From JBGSOV01 sp964558715 (lineage in GTDB: Bacteria > Patescibacteriota > Gracilibacteria > CAIRYL01 > GCA-016699755), in NCBI GenBank assembly GCA_964558715.1, contig CAZLFD010000009.1:1-38163 (forward strand): 38,163 bases of DNA, in the 5' to 3' direction. Numbering within the stretch: position 1 is the stretch's first letter; the number at the start of each line of letters is the position of its first letter. This document shows positions 23,191 to 30,992 of this stretch, one piece after another. A program made the position numbers and the translations under genes. The notes beneath the pieces are model-generated. The model did no database searches, was not told the origin of the DNA, and was given only the letters and a program-made list of their open reading frames with translations.

Positions 23191-23224
23191 AGATGGAAAG
23201 GAAACAGGTAGGGGAGTGGAATGA

Positions 23225-23887
23225 TTACTTTACTTCTTCCTCTCCCTCGTCGGTCGGTGCGTCTTCCTTTTTTACTTCCTCGGCAAGTGCCTCTTCTTCA
23301 GCACTTTCCTCAGATTTTACTTCTTCTGCTGGGGCTTCTTCTTTTACCTCCTCCACCGGCTCTTCGGACTTGTCTTCTGCAGGAGCCTCCTCCGCAGCTG
23401 CTTTATCTGTACCTTCGGCAGCAGTTTCGGCCTCGCTTGCTGTTTCTTCTACACTGTCTTCTGCGACTTCTTCAGTTGCTGCGGCATCTTCTTGTGCTGC
23501 TGCTGCCTGTTCTGCAGCTGCAGCCTCGGCAGCGGCTTTCTCTTCTGCGGCTTTTTGAGCCTCTTCTTCGGCTTTGCGTTTTGCTTCCGCCTCACGTTCT
23601 GCCGCCTTACTTGGCTTCATCATGCGCTTCGCGATGAATTTTTCTCCGACCGACAAGCCATTGCTACTAATAAGGCGTGCAACACGGTCAGTCGGCTTGG
23701 CGCCGACAGATATCCAGTATTCTATACGCTCCCCTTTCAGCTCGACTTCATTTGGTTGAGAGAGAGGGTTTAGGTGCCCGACACGCTCAAGAAAGCGGCC
23801 TTGAATAGGAGCAGAATGCTCGGCAACGACAATACGGTAAAATGGAGATTTTTTTCTTCCGGCGCGTTGTAAACGAATGGTCAGCAC
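23225..23887 (-). CDS. rpsP: Ribosomal protein bS16 with a long Ala/Glu-rich C-terminal extension
   Basis: Small-subunit ribosomal protein bS16. The core occupies residues 1-85: LTIRLQRAGRKKSPFYRIVV at the start, AEHSAPIQGRFLERVGHLNPL, then RIEYWISVGAKPTDRVARLI. Usual bS16 is about 80-90 residues, but this protein is 220 long. The remaining ~130 residues are low complexity, dominated by Ala, Glu, Lys and Asp (AEREAEAKRKAEEEAQKAAEE at first, then acidic repeats ending EEEVK). This would give a helical then disordered acidic arm on the ribosome surface. The start is GTG 23887, where the family N-terminus begins. The frame is open to 23956, but that segment overlaps the -35 box. A near-consensus promoter precedes it. 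First gene of the rpsP-khpA-pilin-pilin unit. Confidence 0.92.
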   Translation of the reverse strand: MLTIRLQRAGRKKSPFYRIVVAEHSAPIQGRFLERVGHLNPLSQPNEVELKGERIEYWISVGAKPTDRVARLISSNGLSVGEKFIAKRMMKPSKAAEREAEAKRKAEEEAQKAAEEKAAAEAAAAEQAAAAQEDAAATEEVAEDSVEETASEAETAAEGTDKAAAEEAPAEDKSEEPVEEVKEEAPAEEVKSEESAEEEALAEEVKKEDAPTDEGEEEVK

Positions 23888-23927
23888 TGTGGCAAGCGAA
23901 AAATGAAGATGAGGTAAACGTAGAGAG

Positions 23928-23956
23928 ATTGTGCCAAGCGGAGGCGCGGCTGTCAA
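23928..23956 (-). promoter_or_regulatory. rpsP promoter
   Basis: On the minus strand a consensus TTGACA (23951-23956) is followed after exactly 17 bases by CACAAT (23928-23933). The leader to GTG 23887 would be about 33 bases and lacks a Shine-Dalgarno sequence. Confidence 0.65.
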
Positions 23957-24003
23957 ATGTTTTTCAGCGGATGATTGAGGGTGCGACTTACGCTGAAGAC
24001 AGC

Positions 24004-25632
24004 CTATTGGGGCAATTCGATACCATTGGCTTCCATAAGCGTTTGAATGTCTGCTTCGGTCATTCCTTCTGGTAAGCCTTCGATGGTCACGCCTTCTGGC
24101 AAAGTCGGTGGCAACGGAGCCCTTTCTGTACCGCCAGGGGCATCGACTTCATCTTCTAGTGCTGGCTCATCAAGAGGAAAATCCGCCGGCTGACCAGGAG
24201 TACTGGTGGCAACTGGAAGCGCACCTGGGGGAGCGCCGATGCCAGGAGCACCCATCATCATCATCGGCAAGAAGTTGCCAATAAGATCTGCAAAAGGATC
24301 AAACGATTCTGGTGGTGTGACCAGCACAGATGAGGCTTCATCTACTTCATACGAGACACTGATCGTCGCCAGTACCTCATCGTTATTTTTCACGATGAGC
24401 GTTGTCGCGAAGGATTTTTCATCGAAAGTAAGACCTGAAACCTCGATGACATTTTCCGGCTGATCGGTACTAGTGATCGTCCCAGACCATCCATCGCGGT
24501 CTTTCGTGAGTGCGATGGCGACCCGTTCGGTATTTGTTTCGGGATCGGTAAGCGAGAAGGTAAAAGCAGAGGGTGATTTTGACCCCTGCACAATCACGAT
24601 AGTCTCTTCGGCAGTCTCACCACCTAAAATTGTGAAATCGTGTGTGTTTCCCGTACTTGCGATTTCGAGTTTGGTGTGCCAGCCACTAGAGGCCTGGTTG
24701 ATGGCAAACGTCTTTTGCTTTTGCATAAACGAAATGGCGATATCGGCATTACCGGTTGGGTCGCCAGCATCAACAACAATTCCATCAAAGGTAAAATACT
24801 TCGGTTCTGTTGCCAGAATGCCCAAAGTTCCACTGATGGTGATATTGGCAAGATCGTTCTGAAGCTCTGCTTTCATCCGCTCTTTTTCTGCCTCTGATAC
24901 CGTGAATAGATCGATGATCTGATTACCGGCGTCGATCAATTCGGCATTATTTACGGTCACATCAAATTTTTGAATCCCTTCTTCTACACCAAGATATTCA
25001 TTCATAGTGAAGAGCTCAGTATCGGCGATGATCGTGCCGATTCTCTCGCGCATTTCGCTCGGGCCCTGCAAGCGGCCGACGAGCATTTCTTCAACCAATG
25101 CCTCCTGCTCGACTTGGTCGTTGATGGTATCGAAGCTGTCGCCATACCATTTGCCGAGTAATGGCTTAATCGGGGCAAGGATCTCTGAAGTCGGTATATT
25201 CGGAAAGTCGACATCTAGGCTTTCAAGGCTTAGAAACACACTTGCATTTACTACTTTTAAGGTAACTGCGGCGCTGGCACTTCCGTTAAAGGCGTCTCCT
25301 TCAAGTGCTGCATCTAACGCTAAGTTCGCTTCCATCTTTGGATCAGTCGGATCAGTCATGTCCGATTTTCCATCGGCGACAAAATCAAAATCTATCGCAC
25401 CGCCGGCCTGATCGACTTCGGCTTTTCCGTTGATCGCGAAACGCGTTTCAGATTTTTGGTATGATTCGATCTGGGGCAGTATTTCTAAGATTGCTTTCTG
25501 CCAGGCCATTCTGTGTGCTTCGATCAGTTCGGCAAAACCGGCTACAGGGTCTTCGAGTTCTCCGGTCTGGCCACCGCCAAAACAACCGGCAAAAATAAGG
25601 AGTGACATCGAGAGCATTGCGAGTTTTTTCAT
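24004..25632 (-). CDS. Large predicted lipoprotein of unknown function
   Basis: A 542-residue secreted protein anchored by a lipid. The N-terminus MKKLAMLSMSLLIFAGC has a Lys pair, hydrophobic core and lipobox FAGC (Cys 17), followed by GGGQTG. The bulk (about 40-440) is predicted mostly beta, with repeated alternation such as INGKAEVDQAGGAIDFDFVA and AAVTLKVVNASVFLSLESLDV, reminiscent of LolA/LppX-like or repeat-beta lipoproteins. No family was recognised. A Met/Gly/Pro-rich linker (about 460-500, with MMMMGAPGIGAPPGALP) leads to an acidic, proline-rich tail and a final helix EGMTEADIQTLMEANGIELPQ. ATG 25632 is chosen as the start of the signal peptide rather than the upstream open frame to 25689. 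It is divergent from pyrH. Confidence 0.7.
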   Translation of the reverse strand: MKKLAMLSMSLLIFAGCFGGGQTGELEDPVAGFAELIEAHRMAWQKAILEILPQIESYQKSETRFAINGKAEVDQAGGAIDFDFVADGKSDMTDPTDPKMEANLALDAALEGDAFNGSASAAVTLKVVNASVFLSLESLDVDFPNIPTSEILAPIKPLLGKWYGDSFDTINDQVEQEALVEEMLVGRLQGPSEMRERIGTIIADTELFTMNEYLGVEEGIQKFDVTVNNAELIDAGNQIIDLFTVSEAEKERMKAELQNDLANITISGTLGILATEPKYFTFDGIVVDAGDPTGNADIAISFMQKQKTFAINQASSGWHTKLEIASTGNTHDFTILGGETAEETIVIVQGSKSPSAFTFSLTDPETNTERVAIALTKDRDGWSGTITSTDQPENVIEVSGLTFDEKSFATTLIVKNNDEVLATISVSYEVDEASSVLVTPPESFDPFADLIGNFLPMMMMGAPGIGAPPGALPVATSTPGQPADFPLDEPALEDEVDAPGGTERAPLPPTLPEGVTIEGLPEGMTEADIQTLMEANGIELPQ

Positions 25633-25764
25633 GTTTGCAAAGGGAAAGAAAAGAATTTCAACTGCTATTCTTCCATACTTTGCGCGCAAATGCGAATGAT
25701 TTTTTTTTGCTTCCTTCTCTTGTTCTGTGCGATTCTATCGCTAACCGCTTTTTCTCATTAAATA

Positions 25765-26463
25765 ATGCAGCGAGTCCTCCTCAAGCTTTCTGGCGAAGCG
25801 CTGGGCACAACTGGCTACGACCAGGCAAATGTCAACAATCTGGCACAAGAGATCGCCACCGCATATCAAGACCACCAGTTAGAGTTAGCGGTCTTAGTCG
25901 GCGGAGGAAATATTTGGCGAGGGCGTGATTTTACATCGTTTCACTTTGACGCCGCGTATTCCGACATGATCGGTATGGGTGCAACGGTCCTCAACTCTCT
26001 CGTGCTTGCAGGGGCATTGCAGCAGACCGGAGTCGGCGCCAAGGTCTTTTCGGCACTCCCCCTATCAGCGGATGTGCATCCGCATAATATCAAAGCAGAG
26101 AAAGTATCAATGCAAAGTGGTGAGATCGTTATTTTTGCCGGCGGAACTGGAAGCCCGTTTTTTACGACCGATTCCGCCGCCGTACTACGAGCACTCGAAA
26201 TCGGTGCCGATGCCGTACTCAAAGGCACCAAAGTCGATGGGGTTTACGATTCTGACCCGAACAAAATCCCCACTGCCAAGCGGTTCGATGCGCTTACATA
26301 CGATCAGGCGCTTGCGCAAAATTTACAAATAATGGACGCAACCGCCTTTGCCCTAGCCCGCGAAAACCAATTGCCGGTTTGCGTGTTTAATGCATTGCAA
26401 GCGGGTGGTATTGGCAACGCCCTTTCTGCATCATCCGCTACGGGTACCTGGGTGCGAGACTGA
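25765..26463 (+). CDS. pyrH: UMP kinase
   Basis: Hexameric amino-acid-kinase-family enzyme phosphorylating UMP to UDP in pyrimidine synthesis. The 232-residue length is typical. Motifs are RVLLKLSGEALG (3-14, phosphate-binding Lys), AVLVGGGNIWRG (about 42-53), the UMP region AYSDMIGMGATVLNSL, FAGGTGSPFFTTDSAAVLRALEIGADAVLKGTKVDGVYDSDP (acceptor- and ATP-site loops), and MDATAFALARE near the end. All expected residues seem present. ATG 25765 follows an AT-rich leader without a Shine-Dalgarno. It is transcribed divergently from the lipoprotein gene. frr and tsf, the common neighbours of pyrH elsewhere, are absent. Confidence 0.95.
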   Translation: MQRVLLKLSGEALGTTGYDQANVNNLAQEIATAYQDHQLELAVLVGGGNIWRGRDFTSFHFDAAYSDMIGMGATVLNSLVLAGALQQTGVGAKVFSALPLSADVHPHNIKAEKVSMQSGEIVIFAGGTGSPFFTTDSAAVLRALEIGADAVLKGTKVDGVYDSDPNKIPTAKRFDALTYDQALAQNLQIMDATAFALARENQLPVCVFNALQAGGIGNALSASSATGTWVRD

Positions 26464-26625
26464 TCCAGCGGCAATCAATCCGAATGGCAAAGTCTATCAG
26501 CGGTTCATGTTCTCAGTGATGTGAAATGAGCGCAGCATGGGGTTGTGGCTTTTGCAAGCGGAAGTATTTGCCTTTTTTATGGGAATCAGTTTATATACTT
26601 GATGAATTTTTCTTTTCTCTTCGCA

Positions 26626-27474
26626 ATGATTAAAAACCTCTCACTTTCTGCAGTTACCATACTGCTTTTTGCTGCATGCCAAGCCCCCGCTCCCGATAGC
26701 ACTCCGGCCCCCACTCCGACCACCATGCAAACACCAGATCGCGAAATGGATGCAGCCGAAATGGATGATGCGATGGATGAAGAGGACGAAATGGAGGATG
26801 GTATGGATGAAGAGGACGAAATGGACGATGATATGGAAGCTTATGAAGAAGATGAGATGAATGATGAAGAGATTGACGATACAGACGAAATAAACGATGA
26901 TGACGACACTGTTTCTGAAGACGATATGAGTGATGAAGCTACTACTGACGGATTCTCGCAAACTGCTGCACCACAACCGGGTGATACCGTGGCCACGGTC
27001 ACTACCAATCTCGGCACATTTAAGGTGCGCCTGTTTGCCGACGTTGTACCGACCACCGTTGAAAATTTCGTCACGCTGTCGAACAATGGTTACTACGAAG
27101 GAATTATCTTTCACCGCATCATCGATGGCTTTATGATTCAGGGTGGCGACCCGACTGGCACCGGAACCGGTGGTGAAAGCGCCTTTGGTGGCAAATTTGA
27201 CGATGAGTTCAGCAGCAGTCTGAGCAATATCAAATATTCCCTATCGATGGCAAATGCCGGCCCGAATACAAACGGCTCGCAATTCTTTGTGAACCAAGCC
27301 GATAACACTTTTCTCGATTTTGATAAGCAACCCCTTTCGAGTAAGCACTCGGTCTTTGGCCAAGTGTACGAGGGGCAAGAAGTTGTCGATACCATTGCAA
27401 GCGTGCAGACCGGCCCTGGTGATAAACCGCTCGAGAATGTGATTATTGAAAGCGTCGAAATCTCCACGATGTAA
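26626..27474 (+). CDS. Lipoprotein cyclophilin-type peptidyl-prolyl isomerase
   Basis: Extracytoplasmic protein-folding catalyst of 282 residues. The signal peptide (MIKNLSLSAVTILLFAAC) ends in lipobox FAAC with Cys 18. A proline-rich then strongly acidic linker (about 35-115) contains tandem Met-Asp-Glu repeats such as DEEDEMEDGMDEEDEMDD; the DNA shows two 30-bp units at about 26765-26824. The cyclophilin domain (about 122-282) has TNLGTFKVRLFADVVPTTVENFVTL, the catalytic-site segment YYEGIIFHRIIDGFMIQGGDP, GPNTNGSQFFVNQA and HSVFGQVYEGQEVVDTI. Catalytic Arg (FHR), Phe and Gln positions are kept. ATG 26626 is chosen for the signal peptide; TATACT about 30 bases upstream may be the -10 box. 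A strong terminator follows. Confidence 0.9.
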   Translation: MIKNLSLSAVTILLFAACQAPAPDSTPAPTPTTMQTPDREMDAAEMDDAMDEEDEMEDGMDEEDEMDDDMEAYEEDEMNDEEIDDTDEINDDDDTVSEDDMSDEATTDGFSQTAAPQPGDTVATVTTNLGTFKVRLFADVVPTTVENFVTLSNNGYYEGIIFHRIIDGFMIQGGDPTGTGTGGESAFGGKFDDEFSSSLSNIKYSLSMANAGPNTNGSQFFVNQADNTFLDFDKQPLSSKHSVFGQVYEGQEVVDTIASVQTGPGDKPLENVIIESVEISTM

Positions 27475-27493
27475 TCATCCTAAAATGGAATCT

Positions 27494-27524
27494 AAAAGCC
27501 CTTGGGAGACCGGGGGCTTTTTTT
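27494..27524 (+). terminator. Rho-independent terminator after the cyclophilin gene
   Basis: AAAAGCCCTTGG (27494-27505) and CCGGGGGCTTTT (27510-27521) form a 12-bp stem with two G-U pairs and a GAGA tetraloop. It ends in a seven-base T-run. Confidence 0.9.
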
Positions 27525-27528
27525 GTGA

Positions 27529-27558
27529 TTGCAGAAAAGGATGATTTTGCGTTACAAT
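27529..27558 (+). promoter_or_regulatory. Promoter of the coiled-coil protein gene
   Basis: TTGCAG (27529-27534) and TACAAT (27553-27558) are 18 bases apart. The leader to ATG 27583 is about 18 bases and lacks a Shine-Dalgarno sequence. Confidence 0.5.
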
Positions 27559-27582
27559 GATATCTTTTAAAAATGAACGACC

Positions 27583-28392
27583 ATGCCATTAGATTCTTCG
27601 CAACCGATTGAAAAAAAGCTAGAACGCATCAGTGCTTTGCTTGCTAGCTATGAAAATCCGGCAGGCGTCATCGATAAACGAAAAGCTGAGGTGCGTGCCA
27701 AATTTGAACCGCGACTTGAGGAATTGCAGGATGAGGTCGACAGGAATCCCAATGTAAAGCAAAAGATAAGGGATCAAATAGTTGATGTACGTAAAAAATT
27801 AGAAAACAATCTGAACATGCTAGATGCTCTAACTCGCCAGCAGATTCAGGCGGATATTGCAACTGAAATCTTTAGGCTTTGTCAGGCGGTAGGCATTAAG
27901 TTGGAAGAGTATCCTGAAGACGACGTCTATGGAATTGTTCCATCGCGTGATCTGCCTGACGATTGGCTTACTGAGTATACAGCAAAGCTATTCGAGTGGT
28001 TTAAGCATCATCAACGTTCGCTTGTGCAGATGTCGAACTCGCCGGTCGATTCGACGGTGGAACCAGAACCAGATATGCAGGAGATATGGGATCTGATGCA
28101 ACAAATCGATTGGGTCAGTAAAAAACTCGCAGAGGTCCGTCAACGAATCAAGCAAGGGCGCCCTGAAGCCGCATTAGCCAAGAACCTCAATGGTCAGAGA
28201 AAAAGTCTTTGTAGTGCGCTCTTACAGCTTTTAAAGAGTCGAGAAATAACTATTGATTGGCCAAGTCAGCAAACAGGGGTGCCCGTAGTTCATGATGCGA
28301 GTGGCATTTTGGCGAGCGATCCGGATTTTGAAGCACACATCCAGGAGTTCGCGGCAAAACATAAGCAACTCCTGATGTCCGTGCGGCATTAG
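27583..28392 (+). CDS. Hypothetical coiled-coil protein
   Basis: Unrecognised soluble protein of 269 residues, with no signal peptide or membrane segment. Residues about 8-100 are charged and helical (KKLERISALLASYE, KFEPRLEELQDEV, IVDVRKKLENNLNML), probably forming coiled coil. A middle region (about 105-140, with YPEDDVYGIVPSRDLPDDWL) is less regular. A second helical part (about 160-215, EIWDLMQQIDWVSKKLAEVRQRI) leads to a mixed tail. It has a single-gene context: own promoter upstream, cyclophilin terminator before it, ilvD after a 275-base gap. Codon use looks ordinary. No function can be proposed. Confidence 0.7.
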   Translation: MPLDSSQPIEKKLERISALLASYENPAGVIDKRKAEVRAKFEPRLEELQDEVDRNPNVKQKIRDQIVDVRKKLENNLNMLDALTRQQIQADIATEIFRLCQAVGIKLEEYPEDDVYGIVPSRDLPDDWLTEYTAKLFEWFKHHQRSLVQMSNSPVDSTVEPEPDMQEIWDLMQQIDWVSKKLAEVRQRIKQGRPEAALAKNLNGQRKSLCSALLQLLKSREITIDWPSQQTGVPVVHDASGILASDPDFEAHIQEFAAKHKQLLMSVRH

Positions 28393-28555
28393 ATCAAGTT
28401 CACCAAGTAGAGCTTTGTCACACTTTCTGTCGGTTCAAAGTATCGGCTTTGAATCACTTTGTTTCCGTAGACTAGAGAGACGGGTATAACCGAATACGCC
28501 TGATTATAAGATTGACTATTCCTGAGCCGGTAAACACGATTCTCTGAATAGAAAA

Positions 28556-28575
28556 TTCAGGGCAGGGGCCCTGAA
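28556..28575 (+). promoter_or_regulatory. Stable hairpin in the ilvD leader region
   Basis: TTCAGGGC (28556-28563) and GCCCTGAA (28568-28575) form a perfect 8-bp stem with loop AGGG, about 90 bases before ilvD. A T7 run (28596-28602) follows 20 bases later, preceded by GGGC, which could also pair with the GCCC arm. An attenuation function is possible but unproven. The rest of 28393-28667 has no gene I can support. Confidence 0.35.
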
Positions 28576-28667
28576 CTGATGAAGGATTTATGGGCGTTTT
28601 TTTAGATTTCTCATATTGCTTGCATCTGCTATCTTGCTGTTTGCAACTTTTATCTTGCCACTTGCTT

Positions 28668-30413
28668 ATGCACGATCCTATCAATCCCGGTTTTGAGAAA
28701 ATACAAGAGCAGGGGAGCCGTATTGTCGCGAAAGGCGCACACATGCTGCCAGCGGCGAGCTTGATGATGGCGGCGGGCGTAATCGACAAGATCGCTGATC
28801 GTACCAAACCGTTTATTACTGTGGTGAATTCATACACCACACATATCCCTGGGCATGCGCATCTCGACAAACTCGGCGAGCGTGTGGTGAAAGGTTTAAA
28901 GGCAAAAGGCTACAACGTATGGTATTGCAACATCGGTGGCGCGGTAGACGATGGCATTGCCATGGGGCACTTTGGCATGAAGTATTCATTGCCGAGCCGC
29001 GAACTGATCACCGACCAGATCGAAACTGTCATCGGCGCGCATCCGTGTGATGCGTGGGTGGGTATTGGTAACTGCGACAAAATCGTACCGGCGATGCTGA
29101 ATGCCATGGTACGCCTCAATGTTCCTGCTGTGTATGTGAGTGGCGGGCCGATGCTCGCCGGGAAAAACAATTCCGATCTCGTCACGGTGTTTGAAGGTGT
29201 GGGCAAACAGGCAGCGGGCAAGATGAGCGAAGAAGAACTTGAAAAAGTCGCCGGTGAGGCATGCCGCACCTGTGGCAGTTGCAGTGGCATGTTTACTGCC
29301 AACTCAATGAACTGCCTAGCAGAAGCAATCGGGCTTGCCCTCCCGGGTAACGGTTCTATTCCCGCAGCGCGCTGGATCGATCCTGAAGCTCAAACCTGGG
29401 AAGTCAACCCCGAACGCGAGGCGCTGTTCGACCGCGTGCTAGAGGCTGTGGAAAAAGTGCTGAACGAAAAGATCCGCCCGTGCGATATCGTTTCTGAAGC
29501 GGCCATCGACAATGCTTTTATTCTCGACCTCGCCATGGGCGGCTCTACCAACACTGTATTGCACACGCTCGCGTTAGCGCACGAAGCGGGCGTAAAATAC
29601 GATCTGCAGCGTATCAATCAGCTTTCTGACAACACTCCTAACGTGTGCAAGGTTTCGCCCTCGCGCCCAGATGTTCACGTCGAAGACGTGCACCGCTGCG
29701 GGGGTATTGCGGCTATTCTAAAAGCTGTGCATATCGACGGGCGTTCGGCGCTTAATCTTGACCTGCCGACGATTTCTGGCTCGTTGCGGCAATACGTTGA
29801 ATCTGCCCCCGACCCCGATGGTGATATCATCCGCATTGGTGATGATGTGTTTTCGCAGGTGGGAGGTTTGGCAATTCTCTATGGAAACATCGCACCTAAT
29901 GGCTCTGTCGTCAAAACCGCCGGAGTCGAAAAAGAAATGATGCAATTCACCGGCACGGCCAAAGTCTTCCATTCACAAGAAGAAGCATTACACGGTATCT
30001 TACGCGGAGAAGTGGTGGATGGTGATGTGGTGGTGCTCAAGTACGAAGGGCCCAAAGGCGGCCCAGCGATGCAAGAGATGCTCGCGCCGACTTCGGCGAT
30101 AAAGGGTCGCGATATCAAGGCCGCACTTATTACTGATGGTCGCTTTAGCGGCGGAACGCGTGGATTATGCATCGGGCATATTGCGCCCGAAGCGGCGGCA
30201 GGCGGGCCGTTTGCCATCGTTCAAACAGGAGACATCATCGAAATCGACGCCGAGAAGCGCAGCTTAAACGTGCAACTTTCTGATGACGAGATTGATACGC
30301 GCATGAAAAATCTGCCGCCATTCGAGCCCAAGGTACAAAAAGGCTGGTTGGGGCGGTACGCGCATTTCGTCACCAGTGCCGATACCGGTGCGGTGATGCG
30401 GAATTCGTTGTAG
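28668..30413 (+). CDS. ilvD: Dihydroxy-acid dehydratase
   Basis: Iron-sulfur dehydratase converting 2,3-dihydroxy-3-methyl acids to 2-oxo acids, the penultimate step of isoleucine and valine synthesis. The 581-residue protein has the family beginning GSRIVAKGAHMLPAASLMMAAGV. Cluster-binding cysteines lie in VGIGNCDKIVPAML and RTCGSCSGMFTANSMNCLAEA, followed by LPGNGSIPA. The second half has GGSTNTVLHTLALAHEAG, VEDVHRCGGIAAIL, YEGPKGGPAMQEML and DGRFSGGTRGLCIGHIAPEAAAGGP. No disruption is seen. ATG 28668 opens the family sequence; the frame remains open to 28590, encoding an unrelated Leu/Cys-rich segment from a degenerate repeat tract. It works downstream of cimA (18345-19919), but the genes are 9 kb apart. 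The sugar-acid dehydratase relative Edd is less likely. Confidence 0.93.
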   Translation: MHDPINPGFEKIQEQGSRIVAKGAHMLPAASLMMAAGVIDKIADRTKPFITVVNSYTTHIPGHAHLDKLGERVVKGLKAKGYNVWYCNIGGAVDDGIAMGHFGMKYSLPSRELITDQIETVIGAHPCDAWVGIGNCDKIVPAMLNAMVRLNVPAVYVSGGPMLAGKNNSDLVTVFEGVGKQAAGKMSEEELEKVAGEACRTCGSCSGMFTANSMNCLAEAIGLALPGNGSIPAARWIDPEAQTWEVNPEREALFDRVLEAVEKVLNEKIRPCDIVSEAAIDNAFILDLAMGGSTNTVLHTLALAHEAGVKYDLQRINQLSDNTPNVCKVSPSRPDVHVEDVHRCGGIAAILKAVHIDGRSALNLDLPTISGSLRQYVESAPDPDGDIIRIGDDVFSQVGGLAILYGNIAPNGSVVKTAGVEKEMMQFTGTAKVFHSQEEALHGILRGEVVDGDVVVLKYEGPKGGPAMQEMLAPTSAIKGRDIKAALITDGRFSGGTRGLCIGHIAPEAAAGGPFAIVQTGDIIEIDAEKRSLNVQLSDDEIDTRMKNLPPFEPKVQKGWLGRYAHFVTSADTGAVMRNSL

Positions 30414-30464
30414 TGTTTTAGTGACACAAGATGTATTGCTCTATTATTTTGCAATTTCCTATAC

Positions 30465-30493
30465 TTGTTACGAAGTATTTATCAATGTATAAT
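30465..30493 (+). promoter_or_regulatory. Promoter of the STAS-domain gene
   Basis: TTGTTA (30465-30470) and a perfect TATAAT (30488-30493) are 17 bases apart. The leader to ATG 30517 is about 17 bases without a Shine-Dalgarno sequence. Confidence 0.7.
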
Positions 30494-30516
30494 ATACTTA
30501 ATTAACCAGAAGTGTG

Positions 30517-30888
30517 ATGAAAGGAAGTGTCGTCATTTCCGGCGGAATCGGTACCAACATGGCATTGGTAATGCTGAGCGGTTCAATCGACGGGTCGATC
30601 AGCTCACGCATTTTTGACGATATCAACACGTATCACAAGCAGCATCAGTCTATTCTGAAATATCTCTTTGATTTTGGTGATCTGACCGAACTTGATTCGA
30701 AGGGAATTAGCGATTTGATTGGTTTTCACCATAATATCACGCGCAAAGGCGGCATGGTGGTGATTGCCCGGCCAGACCCAGAAATCGCTGAACTGCTCGA
30801 AACGATCGGCGTGGATCGCACGATCGAAATCTTCCCCAGCCTAACAGAAGCGCAAGTAATACTCAGTGAAGCAGTGGCTGAGGAGTAA
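30517..30888 (+). CDS. STAS-domain protein (anti-sigma factor antagonist-like)
   Basis: A 123-residue single-domain STAS protein resembling SpoIIAA/RsbV. These bind or release an anti-sigma kinase according to phosphorylation of a serine. The beta strand MALVMLSGSID is followed by helix SSRIFDDINTYHKQH, strand KYLFDFGDLTELDS, then KGISDLIGFHHNI and strand GGMVVIARPDPEIAELLETIGV, and EIFPSLTEAQVIL. The LTELDSKGI segment places a serine where the phosphorylated Ser of SpoIIAA lies. ATG 30517 is preferred over the GTG one codon earlier. It has a clear own promoter. No partner kinase, phosphatase or sigma factor is within the window, so its pathway is unknown. Confidence 0.85.
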   Translation: MKGSVVISGGIGTNMALVMLSGSIDGSISSRIFDDINTYHKQHQSILKYLFDFGDLTELDSKGISDLIGFHHNITRKGGMVVIARPDPEIAELLETIGVDRTIEIFPSLTEAQVILSEAVAEE

Positions 30889-30992
30889 CCAGCTTCAAAA
30901 AATTGAGAATTAAAAAAATAGGAATTTCGAATAGTCATCAACGCACAAATAAGTGTTCTGTATTCTGTGTACTTGCCGCTTGCCAACGAGAT

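Noticed and set aside
23193..23637. Plus-strand Ser- and Leu-rich ORFs opposite the rpsP tail
   Set aside because: They are reading-frame shadows of the low-complexity Ala/Glu codons of rpsP.
26740..26900. Direct repeats suggestive of a CRISPR array
   Set aside because: The repeats are in-frame coding units of an acidic linker with no spacers.
30414..30464. Terminator after ilvD
   Set aside because: Only an AT-rich 5-bp stem (ATTGC/GCAAT) without a convincing T-run is present.
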